Source of the DNA: Mesorhizobium sp. M7A.T.Ca.US.000.02.2.1
Lineage (GTDB): Bacteria; Pseudomonadota; Alphaproteobacteria; Rhizobiales; Rhizobiaceae
Direction: 5' to 3'
DNA: 64,000 nt
Assembly (NCBI RefSeq): GCF_003996995.1
Contig: NZ_RZTT01000002.1
Coordinates: forward strand, 1 to 64,000
Shown piece after piece: positions 17,835 to 29,161 of the stretch. The position numbers were made by a program, and so were the translations under genes. The notes under the pieces are model-generated. The model saw only the letters and a list, made by a program, of their open reading frames with translations, was not told where the DNA came from and searched no databases. Within the stretch, counting starts at the first letter, position 1; each line of letters starts with the position of its first letter.

Positions 17835-18539
17835 GGTGGTCTCCTAACTGGCTGGGCGAACCAACCATTACGAGATCTCGGGCCGGGCCTCTTCCCCCAT
17901 TTGGGCTAAACCGGCTGGCAAATTCACAGCGGCATGGCTGCGCTTGCGGACAGAAAGCCATGTGCGGAGATGCCGAATGGGCCTGCCCATCGCCGAAGCC
18001 TTACGGCCTCCGCGAAGCCAGGGTGTCCCGGCTCGGGCGGCTTTGTCCTTTTGGCTGCGCGATGTGCCGCAGGCGGCTAGCAGCCCGGGAGATGTCAGGT
18101 TTTTGGACTAAATGGCGGAGAGGGAGGGATTCGGTTTCACGCCTATCCTGCTGAAAATGCTAATCTTTTCGCGCTTTTTGTTACGCAGTTTGTTACACTG
18201 CTACAACTGCGATTTACAATCGCTCTTTTGAGCTCGCCTGCCCAATCCATCTTATCTGTCGAAACCGACGCAATGGCGCGGCGGTGGATTGGGTCACTCT
18301 GTCATAGTATCCGCGCTTCATTAAGTTGACGATGCCGTTTAGACTCGGAGCTGATCCTTTCCGGTCGATCACCAGGATTTGGCGCGCGACCCGGCACCGG
18401 CGGTTCGTCTTTGTACGTTTGTGTCATCCAGGCCGGATCAACTCGGCCATCAGGCTTCTCACGACTTATGCATGCGTTTCCCACTTTTATTAGCATTCGG
18501 TGCGAACCCGCACCCTGCACCAAACCTGCGACGCCTAAG
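17835..18539. other. 705 bases with no supported gene
   Basis: Open frames here are short, overlapping and rich in residues typical of antisense reading. There are AT-rich patches around 18160-18230. The two arms CCCAATCCA (near 18240) and TGGATTGGG (near 18284) form a 9-base inverted repeat across about 35 bases. No type III promoter box was recognised. Confidence 0.4.
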
Positions 18540-18780
18540 CTATCGTCCTCGACTTGAGCGTTCCCTGCTTCTCGTGGAAGACGCTAAATTCGCTCGTGCG
18601 TTATTGCCGGCCAGCAAAGGCTGCGGGTCGGCGGTGAGGGTGTCGAGGAGCGGCGGCCGTTCCCTTTCACTCAATAGTGCCGCCGGCGCCTGGATGGTTT
18701 CCACGACGCCGCCCCCGCAATCGTAGCCGTTGTGATGATCATCGTGCATGCGCTGAGCTGTTGGGGACATGCTGGTGGCG
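18540..18780 (-). pseudogene. C-terminal remnant of C48 (Ulp1-like) protease effector
   Basis: The frame contains HHNGYDCGGGVVETIQAPAA followed by ERPPLLDTLTADPQPLL. NGYDCG is the catalytic-cysteine block of Ulp1/SUMO-protease family proteins, and the following helix pattern resembles rhizobial NopD-type effectors. The His and Asp parts of the triad are absent, and the fragment is joined in frame to the shikimate-kinase-like tail of the next pseudogene. Family call is by motif only. Confidence 0.45.
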
Positions 18781-18825
18781 GTGCCGGAAGCACCGGAGAC
18801 ATGTGATATCTCGGCAGCGGGCAGA

Positions 18826-21800
18826 GCGGCTTCTCTGTCGCTGCACAGGAAAGCGTAGAGTTCCTTCACGCAAATGCGGGCGTCCTTCTTGTCTTTTTGA
18901 AAGGGCGGGACGAGGGGCAACCTGATATCGGCCTTTTGGTAGAACGGACTGCGCTCTTCGTACAGCTGGTCAACCTTCTGCTCGATGTCGGCGCCTTGCA
19001 GCAGCGGCCGGCTGGTGTCCCTCTCGAGGCGCCTGCGGAGCTCTTTCAGCTCGGGTGTCGAGCCAGATCGACCTCGCCTTATTAAGAATCAGGGCTTGAT
19101 TGGACTCCTTGCCAAAGCAGCCGCCGCCGGTTGCGATGACGATGGGGCCTCTCTCCAGCTGCTTGGCGAGCTCTTTGGTCTCCAGGTCCCTGAAGTGCGC
19201 CTCGCCACGGCCAGGGTCGGCGAACATCTCCATCAGATTGCCGTGATCGGCGACGATATGCTTATCGATGTCGACAAACTCCACCCCCAACTCCTTGGCA
19301 AGCTGGGCGCCGATGGTCGACTTGCCGCTCGCCGGCATGCCGACGAGCACGACCGGCCGCGTACCGAGGGCCGCGAGGATCTCGCCGGCTTGCGGCGAGC
19401 GAGCGACCGCAATCTGTTGTCTTGCGACGATGGGCGACCTGGAGGTCCCTGCCGCCCTCGACCTGCTTTCTCCTGACGAGTCCCAGTGTAATATCTCCCA
19501 GCACCACGGGGAATGGGGACTAGCTCGCATTCGCTCTGCGCGCGGTGCGCGAGCTCGGCCCGATAACTGGCCGGCGTAGGGAACTCGACCTCGAAGCGAT
19601 AGTTCTGCGCGGTTCTGAACGCCGTGTGAACGCCGCGTAACCGCGGCCTGTCCATCCTGATGACCCAGTTGGTGGTCTCGACCTCGCTGCAGTCCCGCTC
19701 CTCGAAGGCCAGTGCCGCCTTCCTGAAGGCGCGCGTAAAAGCCTCGTCCGGGATCTCGAAGACATGGCGCACGGCATTGGTGACCAGTTGGGCCTCCGGC
19801 GCCGTGCTCACGCTCTGGCCGGTCAACTCGTCGGCTATCCAGACCTGCCCGCCCGACCGTTGGTCAAGATGCGGCACCTTCACCTCGATGCCGTCCTGCC
19901 GCAAAAGCTCGGCAACCGCATGCACAATTTTTGGTAATCGCGCTTTCTTGCGCTTCGGCGGGGGCGGCTTCGAGCCTGGCCCGCTCAAGGGCCTGTTCGC
20001 TGCTCAGCGTTATCGTGCTGGCGCGGTCGTCTTCGGCCGAGATTGCTAAGGCGCTGAGCAGAATGCGCTTTTCGACGGCGAGTCTGATCGAGGCCTCCAT
20101 GACCGATGCCGCCAGCGTGGGGTTGTCCTTCAGATCCGCCAGGCTGCCATCGACGTCGAACCGGCCCTGGTGGAGCTTTGCCGCCTGCGCCTTGACATAT
20201 GGCGCCGACTTGAAGCCCGGCCTCTGCTCCAAGAGCCGCTGCAATTCGGTGGTTTTTTGCATGAACACCCGCGCACCGGTATCGGACTTGTAGGCGTCAG
20301 TGCCGACCTTGATGCCGACGCTCAACAGATTGATGGCGCTTTCATGCAGCTTGACTTCCGACTGCTCATGAGCCGGCTCGCTATTGAGCTGCAGGTTCCA
20401 GTCCTGGAGCTCGGCCACTAACAACGCGGCCAGTTCGCAGGCCACCGGATGCCTGGCGGCCTTGCTGTCTTCCCTCGCCCTGGCGATGAGCTCATGGAGG
20501 GCCTGGCCATCCGGCCGATCTTCCTGCAACAGTGCGCGGATGTCGGCCTTGAGCTCATTATGAATGCCCTCGTAGGTGCCGAAGATGGCACGCTCGGCAA
20601 ACCAGCGTTGCGCCTCCAGCGGCTGCGCCAGCACGTTGCGCTGCAGGCAGCTGTAGGTCTCCAGCACCAGCCCGGTGGCCGACAGGATCTGCTTGGACCG
20701 GGTGAACTGGTAGCCGCTTTTCTCAATGGCCGGCGTGTGCGACTTCGGCGGCTTCATCGAGGCGATGCCGCGCGCCTGCAGCTGCGCGTCGAACTGGCGC
20801 ACATGCTCGTAAAGGCGAGGCTGGTCGCCAATGATGACGACGGTGTCGCCATCAAAATCGCCGTCGAGCATTTTTTGTTCGACGCTCGGAACCGCAACCA
20901 AAGAGCCGGGCGCGAACACCTCCGTCGCCTGCAGGATGCCGACGCACTCGAGCGCGGTGTCGGCCTTGACCCGGTCCTTTTCCTCCAGCCAGTACGAATG
21001 GCACTTTACGTCCTCGGCAGACATCACGACCCCGCGCTCGGCGAAGTCCGCCGGCCACATTTCGTCGGGCACAACGATCAAGATGCCTTTGGCAAAGAAG
21101 GTCGGATCGTCGGCGGCAAGCCCAGCCCCCGACCTGTGCGCGACGTTGAAGCTATATTGGAAGGCCACGCACCGATCCAGGAACGCCGCGGTCCGGTCGC
21201 CATCGCGCGCCGACCTGACCCGGTCGGCGGCGAACGGGCGCAGGTTGGGCTTGTCATAGGGGGAGCGTCCGACAAGCACGCCAGCGTCACGGGTCAAGGT
21301 CTTGCTCTTGCCCGTCGGCACATGCAGGCATTCGTCGCTGGACGGCACGGCGATAGCGCTCGAACCCTCGATATGCCCGCCCGTGACCGTCCGGAACAGC
21401 TCCTCGGCGGTGAGGCTTTGATGGGTTTCGAGCCAAGCCTGAGCCTTCTCGCGGGTCTCCTGTGCTACCTCGACGCTACGCGGATAATGTTGCAGCGCCG
21501 AGGGCGGTACCGCCGATTGCCTTTTATCGGCATAGGCAGGCATCCGCTCGGGAGCGTCGTGGCGAGCCCGGGCAATGGACGGCATGCGCTCGGCCAGTGA
21601 GGCCCTAATGAAGCCGCAGCCGTCATGCGGCCGCAAGGCGATCTCGCCGTCTCGCCCCTCGAACCGGAAGGGATGCACTGCGCCTGCGGGATGGTCGGGC
21701 AGAAGGGACAGCTTGAAGCACCCTTCCAGCGCATAATCATGGGGGCCAATGTCGGGGATGCCCGGCGGCGCGGCAAATCCGCGGCGCTGGGTATAGTAAT

Positions 21801-22396
21801 AGGCTTCCTTGAACGGCGCCCAGGCCCGCGACAGCTGCTCAAAGGCCGTACCCGGAGCCGTCTCGGCATAGGGGATCGCCAAAAGCTTGCCGCTTGGGGC
21901 CTCTGCGGCCGTGAAAGGCAGGTGAGAGGCAAGCTGGTTCAGGCTCTTTTGCGGCGGCTTCAGTTTGCTGCCGCCGAACAGGTCCATGCGGTAGGGCACG
22001 CCCTCCACGGTGAACGTGCGTGTCAGCATGGCTCCAGTCGGAGTTCCCTTTAGCTGCACCGCCACCACCTTCACCGCGCCCGAGGTCAAGCGGTGGAAAA
22101 TGGAATAGCGCAACTCGGCTTCGCTGGCCAGCGGCCGGCCTTGCATGTCGACCACCGGCAGCCGCATCAGTCCGGCATCGCCTTGCGGCGGTCTCGGCTC
22201 GTGGTCCATGGCCTGAAGGACCCGATGGACATCGAAGCTGGAGGCTGCATGCTGGGCCTGGATCATCGATGCGTTCTGCGCCATGAAGGTGTCGAGCGCT
22301 TCGAGCGGCTCCTTCGCCTCGATCTCGGCGATCACGCTCGAGTTCGCGCACCGCCTCGGCGCGCGCCGCGGCGCTCCTTCCTCGGCTGATGAACAC
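18826..22396 (-). pseudogene. decayed XopAD/RipS/Mlr6361-type T3SS effector
   Basis: Four conserved blocks lie in order on the minus strand but in different frames. Block 1, an 823-codon frame (22335-19864), contains GRSPYDKPNLRPF, and DGDFDGDTVVIIGD near its residue 490. Block 2 (from about 19945) has PKIVHAVAELLRQDGIEVKV. Block 3 (19500-19060) is a shikimate-kinase-like domain with GMPASGKSTIGAQLAKELGV, VDIDKH and ATGGGC. Block 4 (19055-18826) completes it with ELKELRRRLERDTSRPLLQG. Frame changes occur near 22335, 19940, about 19500-19440 (two) and at the GGG at 19053-19055 (one extra base). A polymerase-like DFDGD region plus C-terminal shikimate-kinase domain matches the Mlr6361/XopAD/RipS effectors; the N-terminal repeat region is missing. 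Confidence 0.7.
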
Positions 22397-22757
22397 TGCC
22401 GATCATAGATTCGACTGCCAGCCTCAAAGCCCCATCGTCGTGCATAATATGGGCTGGCCTCGCTACATTCGAAGGGGATCGAAGGCCGATCCCACGGTGC
22501 GGTGAGAGAAGCTGCAAGCGGCTTCCAAGACTAGGTGCGAGCACCTCGATCTTTTTGTAGGCCCGTCATCGGATCATATGGAAATCGGTGAGCTTCATCC
22601 GCCGGCCTTTTACAACGTGGTTTGGTCGATCCTCTAGGGGATTACGCAGTCTTAAGCCAGCATTAATACCTTAGACGCGACACTAGGAATACTTTTACTA
22701 TTCGCTAAAGCTCGATGCTATTTGACGAGGACTGGTCTTGCGTTTGCAGTTTTCTAG
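22397..22757. other. intergenic region upstream of GGDEF-EAL gene
   Basis: No coding frame is convincing. The last 130 bases before 22758 are AT-rich (ACTTTTACTATTCGC, TTAATACC) and probably contain the promoter of the following gene; no exact boxes are assigned. Confidence 0.4.
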
Positions 22758-25340
22758 ATGAGAGGGCTAAAGGACATTAGCGTCGGGACCAAGCTCTCGT
22801 TGGGCTTTGGGCTGGCGCTGCTGTGCGTCGTGGCCGTGGGAGTATTTGGGGTCGCGCAACTGCGATCACTCAACAAGGTCACGAGCGAGATCACCAGCGT
22901 TTGGTTGCCCCAGGTCCAGATCGTCGGCGAGATGAAGCGCAACCTCGCGGAACACCAGCTCTATGCGACGTTGCGCGTGCGCACTGCCGAGGCTGCGCAG
23001 ATAGCCGGCATTGAGAAGGAGATGGCGAGGGAAAGCGACGAAATACTGCAAGGTCGGCGCGCCTATCGCCGGAGTGCCGGATCGCTGGCCGAGCAGCAGC
23101 TGTTCGACCAGTTCGTCAACCTATGGACGGCCTACGAAGATTCCCTGACATCGATTTTCCCGCTCCTCGAAACAGGAGGGCGAACAATGGCTGTCAAGGA
23201 GTTCGAGACGGTATCGCTCCCGACCGTTGCCGCCGCCTCGCAGCGATTGGACGATCTGCTGGCCCTCACCAATGAGCGCAGCACGGCCGCCGCGACGATG
23301 GCGGATAGCACCTATACCGTCGCGCAAAGATTGACTTGGCTGGCAGTTCTCTTTGCCGCCGGGTGTCTTGGTGGGCTTGTCGCCTGGATACGCCACAATG
23401 TCAGCAAGCCGATCCTCGCCGTGACCGAGGCGATGCGTTGCTTGGCGCAGGGCGAGCGCCGCTCGAGCCTCATTGCGCTGAAAAGAGATCGTCGGGACGA
23501 GGTAGGAGTGCTGTTCTCGGCCTTTGCCGGCTACCGAGCCAGTCTGGAGCGCAGCGATGCCCTGGCCCGCGAAGCCGAGCTGGAGCGTCAGCAACTGGCT
23601 GCGGCTGCCGCCAATATGCCCGTGGGGCTTTGCATGTTCGATGCGGAGAGGCGGCTGGTTCTGTGCAACCAAAGCTACGCCGATCTCTACCATGTGCCAG
23701 AGGTTCTGACTCGTCCCGGCACGCCATGGGTCGATTTGATGCGGTTCCGGATCGCGGCGGGCCTCTATGTCGGCCAAGACCCGGAAAAGTATCTGCAGCA
23801 GCTGACGGCGACTATCGATCGTGCCGAGCGCGTGGTGAGCCTAGTGGAACTCAGGGACGGGCGCACTATCGACCTCATTCATCAGCCGCTGCCGGGCGGC
23901 GGGTGGCTTGCCACGCACCATGACGTGACCGACTTGCGGCGCAGCGAGGCCAAAATTTCCCACATGGCGCGCCACGACGGACTTACCGAGCTTCCAAACC
24001 GCATATTGTTTCGCGAACGCGCCGAGGAGGCTTTGGTCGAGATGCGGCGTGATGGTAGCAAGATTGCTTTCCTCTGCCTCGATCTCGATCACTTCAAAGC
24101 GGTCAACGACACGCTGGGGCACCCGGCTGGCGACGCCTTGCTGAGGGAGGTTGCCGCTAGACTGAAACAGGTCGTCCGTGAAGGCGACACCGTGGCCAGG
24201 CTCGGTGGCGATGAATTCGTGATCATTCAAACCGCGGTTGATCAGCCGGTCGAATCTACAGCCCTTGCCTAACGAGTCATTGATGGGCTGAGCGCACTTT
24301 ATGTTGTCGATGGCCATGGCGTGATGATCAGCGCCAGCGTCGGCATCTCGATTGCGCCGAACGATGGCTGGGACGCCGACCAACTTCTCAAGACCGGCGA
24401 CATGGCGCTCTACCGGGCAAAGGCGGAAGGACGCAGAACCTATAGGTTCTTCGAACCGGAAATGGATGCGCGCATGCAAGCGCGGCGGTTTCTCGAACTC
24501 GACCTGCGCGAAGCGGTGGTGCGGCAGCAGTTCGAAATCTACTACCAACCGCTCCTCAATCTCGACCGCGGCGAGGTCAGCTGCTTCGAGGCGCTGCTGC
24601 GCTGGCATCACCCGACGCGCGGCATCGTATCCCCGGGAGAATTCATCCCGCTGGCCGAGGACATCGGCCTCATCGTCCCGATCGGTGAATGGGTTATCAA
24701 GCAAGCCTGTCTCGACGCGGCAAGCTGGCCCGGTAGCATCAAGGTCGCCGTCAATCTGTCGCCGGCGCAATTTCGCAACGCGCGCTTGCTCTCCACCATC
24801 GTCGAGGCATTGGATATCTCGGGACTGCCCCCCAGCCGGCTTGAGCTTGAGATCACCGAGACAGTGCTGCTGGCCAACAGCCAGGCGACTCTCTCGATGC
24901 TGCAACATATCCACATGCTCGGCGTTCATATCGCGATGGACGACTTCGGAACCGGATATTCGAGCTTGAGCTATCTGCGCTCGTTCCCATTCGACAAGAT
25001 CAAGATCGATCAATCCTTCATCACGGACGCCGGAGATATCGACAGTTCCGTCGCCATCATTCGAGCGGTCACGAGCCTCGGCAACAGCCTCGGGATGCAG
25101 ACCACCGCCGAGGGCGTCGAGACCGTGGAGCAGCTGGAACGGGTCCGAAGAGAAGGCTGCACCGAGGCGCAGGGCTTCCTGCTCAGCCGCCCGCTGCCCG
25201 CGCGGGACATCCCCGCGATGCTGGAGCGGACCCGCGCCGTGGTGGCGGGCGAGATCATTGAGACCGAACCCGAAACGTCAGGCGAGCGAGACACGGACAA
25301 GCCGGGCAGGCGTCGCAGTAGGGCGTCTGTCCCCGCCTAA
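22758..25340 (+). pseudogene. membrane GGDEF-EAL diguanylate cyclase/phosphodiesterase, split by in-frame stop
   Basis: One frame runs through, interrupted only by a TAA at 24270-24272. Order: first membrane helix (SLGFGLALLCVVAVGVFGVA), a four-helix periplasmic sensor region, second helix (LTWLAVLFAAGCLGGLVAWI), HAMP (SKPILAVTEAMRCLAQGERR), a PAS segment near residues 280-390, GGDEF with DGLTELPNRILF and RLGGDEFVIIQ, then EAL with YYQPLLNLDRGEVSCFEALL, LEITETVLL and DDFGTGYSSLSYL. The stop falls about 20 codons after GGDEF and removes the end of that domain and all of EAL. Readthrough or downstream initiation (ATG 24321) could give partial products. It is a recent lesion or an error. Confidence 0.85.
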
Positions 25341-25624
25341 CCGGGATGCAAGCGAAAAACAGTGCCAACGAACATGAGTTTGCCGGCCTAGTTCAGGCCG
25401 CCACTCGGATCATGTCGATAGCGGGTGTGTAGGTCGGCGCGGCTCGAAATTAGGTGTGCTGAGCGCCGGTCAAAGTGGGATTAGCTTGTCATATCGATTA
25501 TGGGATCCAGGTTGAACCCGACTTGCAGGACTCTGCTCGTAACCGAGCAGATCAACCTCACATTCGGTCGCTGCTCTTCACGGCTGCACCAACATCCCGC
25601 CTACGGCCGCTGGGCTCGGGCGAC

Positions 25625-26168
25625 GAGACCATTCTGAGTGAGCGGCGTTTTATATACCCGTTCGGTCGTCAGTACCTTGCGTTCACGACAGATACGCCGG
25701 CGATCCTCCTGCTCCGGTGTTGGCTCTTTGACCATTGCACATATGCGCGGTTCGCCTCGCTTGAAGGCAAGGAGAGACGAGCGTTTCACCATCGATCTTA
25801 TCGGTTTTGGCTCGGCGACTGCGACGAGACACTGCGATAGAAGCGGGATCAACGACGTAGCTCTCGATCCCCGCCTTGCTCAGAACCCGATGGATCCAGG
25901 AGCCATCGAGCCCGGCTTCCTGGATAGCGACGACGGGGAAGTCTGGCCCCATGCGTGCTCTTGCCTTCTCTCGCACGCTATCGAAGCGACGGAACAAGGC
26001 GGATAAATCACCACTGGGGACACTGTGTTTCGACAACTTCTCGCCGCCACCTGGCGACAACGACGAGATCAGCCAGGTTGAACGGCTGAGCTCCAGCGAT
26101 ACGAAGATTGCGCCCAGACCAGTCCGGATAGCAGTCAGAGTTTCGGATCGGTCGGCCACTACATGCAT
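25625..26168 (-). mobile_element. IS110-family transposase remnant
   Basis: The N-terminal DEDD-type transposase domain is present (GLGAIFVSLELSRSTWLISS, VVAIQEAGLDGSWIHRVL, IESYVVDPASIAVSRRSRRA, KTDKIDGETL). The frame then shifts near 25810 to continue with LLAFKRGEPRICAMVKEPTP, and stops after RRRICRERKVLTTERV. The C-terminal half with the catalytic serine is missing. Confidence 0.8.
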
Positions 26169-26290
26169 GGTGTTCCTCCGCGGGGTGTTTGTTAGCAGCG
26201 TCACTCTGCCAGAGCACGCGCCGCTATCCATCCGTCGCCATGGGATCTGGTGATTGTTCATGTCGCCGATTCCCGCGAAGGAACGCCACC

Positions 26291-26685
26291 ATGACCAAGA
26301 TTGAAAGTAAGACCGCCAGCGCTGCCGTCAAAGACATTCTGCTTTCAGACCCGGACGGACTTCACGAAATGATCCGTGCGGTGATGCAGGAGGTGCTCGA
26401 GGCCGAGATGGACGACGGTGGAGGAGACCATCGAGCGCACGCTGACCTTCTTTTGCCTGCCGCGCCAGCATCACAAGCATCTCAAGAGCACCAACATGCT
26501 TGAACGGCTCAATGAGGAAATCCGCCGGCGCACCTATGTCGTGCGCATCTTCCCCAACGCCGAAAGCTGCCTGCGCCTCGTCAGGGCGCCGGCTGTCGAA
26601 ACCAACGAAAACTGGATGGAGGCCCTACATCAACATTGACGACCTGCGCGAGCACAAGAAGCTCGCTCTACGCCAAGCCGCATGA
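26291..26685 (+). mobile_element. IS256-family transposase, internally deleted and frameshifted
   Basis: The N-terminus (SDPDGLHEMIRAVMQEVLEA) is fused after about 40 codons directly to the C-terminal region (HLKSTNMLERLNEEIRRRTY, VVRIFPNAESCLRLVRA) and, in a third frame, INIDDLREHKKLALRQAA. The central catalytic region is gone, with two frame changes. Confidence 0.8.
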
Positions 26686-26983
26686 CCAGCATCGTGGCCG
26701 CCCCATTTTGCAGAACTTGACGCACACAACCGCCACTTCGAGTTTACCGACCGCACCGAGTCATCCACGCAAAGACCTGCGCAGCGTCAGCTTCAGAGCT
26801 TGGTCCCACCGGCTGAACGCCAAAAAAGCGGATCTTGGCCATCGGAAGCGCCCTCAACCGACTGAGAGGTTTCGGCTTATGCGATGCGACTGGCAGTCCT
26901 GCGCTCCGGGGACAAGGCCGTGGCGGCAGAAGATCCCCTGGACATCAGGCGATGTCCGGAAGGCAGCATCGTAGTAACGGTTT

Positions 26984-28096
26984 TTACGCCGCTCGCGGCA
27001 CGCGCGAGGTGAACGTCGCCCGGGTGACCGACACGCTGGTGCCGTCAATATCGCTGATAATCTCCACCCTGGCCTCCAGTTGTTTCACCAGTGCTTCGAC
27101 GATGGCTGTTCCAAGTCCGGTAGCCGGTACGTCGTTGGCGATCTTGCCGACGCCATTGTCCGAAACCGTCAGTTTCCAGTCACTGCCCGCGGTCTCGTAG
27201 CTCACCTGGATGCGAGCGCCGGTTCTCTTCTTGGGGAAAGCATATTTGATGGCGTTGAGCACGAGTTCGGTGACAATTAGTCCCAGACTGACTGCCCTTT
27301 GCGAATCTATCCTGCCGCCTTCGGCCATCACGGTGACCGTGATCGGCTGGGCTTCGCCGACCATCGACGAGGCGAGGCTGCTGCACAATTTCGGTAGGTA
27401 AGAGCCGACATCGATCTCGTCGACGCCGGCGGAGGTGTGGAGATGGCGTTGCACCTCGGCCACGGACAGAACGCGCTGATGGGCGTCCTTGAGATGCTGG
27501 CGCGTCTCTTCCGACGTCACCGAGCGTGCCTTCAGCAACAGGATCGAGGCAATGATCTGCAGGCTGTTGGCAACCCGATGCTCCATCTCGCGCAGCAGGA
27601 CGTCTTTCTGCCGAAGCAGGTCTTCGGTGCGACCGAGCAGTTCTTCCTTCTCCCGCTCGATGATACGACGGGCCGTTATGTCATTGAAGGCGAGAAGGAT
27701 GGTGATGGCCGAACTATGGTCGTAAAGCACCTTGCGGGCATTGAGCAGCATGGTGCGACGGCCGATCCGCGGGAAATCATGTTCGACCTCGAAATCGTCC
27801 ATGGCGGTCTTCTCGGGAATGATCGTCTCCAGCAGCAGGCGAAGTGCCGGAATATCCCACTGACCGTCGCCGAGCGCGTAAAGCAGCGAGCCTTGGGTCT
27901 GCCCTGGGTCGACTTCGAATGTGTAGTAGAAGGAGCGGCTGGCCGCCAGCACGCGAAACTGCTCGTCGAGCACGAGAAACGGCTCGGTGATCGTATTGAC
28001 GATCGCCTGCGCCAGCGTCTGCGCGTCTTCGATATTCACGACGGGTTGAAACATGGGCAAAAAGCCGGACGAGCGGCGTTTTGCCTCTCCAAGCAT
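26984..28096 (-). CDS. PAS-HisKA_2 sensor histidine kinase
   Basis: A cytoplasmic kinase of about 370 residues. An N-terminal PAS domain (TITEPFLVLDEQFRVLAASR, FNDITARR near its end) leads through a short coiled coil into the HisKA_2 phospho-acceptor block REMEHRVANSLQIIASILLL. An ATPase domain follows with ELVLNAIKYAFP (N box), VSDNGVGK (G1) and TGLGTAIVEAL (G2). HisKA_2/HWE kinases are common in rhizobia for light, stress and general stress signalling. ATG at 28096 has AAGG upstream; ATG at 28054 is an alternative. The broken response regulator at 29162 could have been a partner, but they are separated by transposon debris. Confidence 0.85.
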   Translation of the reverse strand: MLGEAKRRSSGFLPMFQPVVNIEDAQTLAQAIVNTITEPFLVLDEQFRVLAASRSFYYTFEVDPGQTQGSLLYALGDGQWDIPALRLLLETIIPEKTAMDDFEVEHDFPRIGRRTMLLNARKVLYDHSSAITILLAFNDITARRIIEREKEELLGRTEDLLRQKDVLLREMEHRVANSLQIIASILLLKARSVTSEETRQHLKDAHQRVLSVAEVQRHLHTSAGVDEIDVGSYLPKLCSSLASSMVGEAQPITVTVMAEGGRIDSQRAVSLGLIVTELVLNAIKYAFPKKRTGARIQVSYETAGSDWKLTVSDNGVGKIANDVPATGLGTAIVEALVKQLEARVEIISDIDGTSVSVTRATFTSRVPRAA

Positions 28097-28424
28097 GGAC
28101 CTTATACCCTTGCCCGACCATTGTCGCGAATTGAATTCGCCGGCCACGGTAGCTTCGTGCCCTCTCGTCGCTGTTTTTGACCGCAAAGTTTGCTGTTTTT
28201 CTGTGTCATGGCGACCTAGCTTTTATTGGTGGCATCTCGCGGTAAGCTCTTTGGGTGCGTCCAGACCATCGTCCATCAAGCTGCGTGCCGCACTCCCGTC
28301 CGAACGGGGGGAACTCCGGACGACTTTTACAAGCAAGCCTGAATCGAGCGCTTTCCGGTGGCAGGGAGGCGCCGCATTTCAGCATCACCAAGCCGTTTAT
28401 CTCCTCCACTGCGACCACCACCAG

Positions 28425-28886
28425 GCAACGCACGTCGTCTTTGATCTGGCGGCAACGATGGTGACGGATCCCGAGGCACAGTTTGCGGTGCTGGAGCCGT
28501 GTCTGGCGCGACTGCACCGCGTCGGCCACGAGGCCGGATCGCTGTCGCCCTGGCTGCAATCCAGAACTCGAGAAACTTGGATTGCCACGGACGCGGGGTT
28601 TTCAAGCAGGGGCTGTGGCGGACAATCTGCTGTCAACCGAACTGATGGATGCAACGCTGTCGGCGCGCGCGGCACTGTGGAGACAGTATTGCCGGCTGCA
28701 CGATTGCGTCGTCAAAACGGTGGCGCGCAGCGAACCATGCCGGCGCTTCATGGCCATCCCGGCGTCGGCTCGGTAACGGCGGTTTTCGTTCATGACGCGA
28801 TCGACGATCCCACGCGCTTCCGCCGCTCGCGAGACGTCGCGGCCTACTTCGGGCTACCCTCGCGGCGCTGGCAGTCCGGCACTTAG
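28425..28886 (+). mobile_element. IS110-family transposase remnant (second type)
   Basis: Fragments in order are VVFDLAATMVTDPEAQFAVL with RVGHEAGSLSPWL (N-terminal), LHDCVVKTVARSEPCRRFM (middle) and GVGSVTAVFVHDAIDDPTRF followed by RRSRDVAAYFGLPSRRWQSG (C-terminal Tnp20 domain). About half of the gene is deleted and at least two frame changes are present. The sequence differs from the copy at 25625, so this is a separate element. Confidence 0.75.
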
Positions 28887-28913
28887 ATCGATGTTCAGGG
28901 CGCATCTCGGACA

Positions 28914-29159
28914 TTCGCACTCGGCGACGCGGAGCGGCTCTAGCGGCTCTTCGCCGAGATCGGCTTTCGGGACATTCAGACTGGCACTGAAGAGCACAGC
29001 TTCGTGCTGCCGTCCTTCGACGCCTACTATGGCCCCTTTGAACGTGGCGGCGGTTCGACCGGTCAGGCGTTAGCCTCGTTACCGGGGGCTGCTCGGCGCG
29101 CTTTTCGGCAGGAGATACGCCGACGCGCATTTTTACGAAAGCAGATGGAGAGGCAATAG
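28914..29159 (+). pseudogene. C-terminal remnant of SAM-dependent methyltransferase
   Basis: The frame reads FALGDAERL, a TAG stop, then RLFAEIGFRDIQTGTEEHSF and PSFDAYYGPFERGGGSTGQA to a final TAG. The pattern is that of the C-terminal part of UbiE-like methyltransferases. The SAM-binding half is missing, replaced by the IS110 debris immediately upstream. Confidence 0.55.
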
Positions 29160-29161
29160 AG

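Noticed and set aside
18160-18300. Possible tts box or nod box near the effector relic
   Set aside because: The AT-rich stretch has no convincing match to either consensus, and the relic's 5' end is missing, so its promoter would not be here.
20449-21600. A 383-codon plus-strand open frame across the effector region
   Set aside because: It is antisense to the conserved DFDGD-containing frame and shows no domain.
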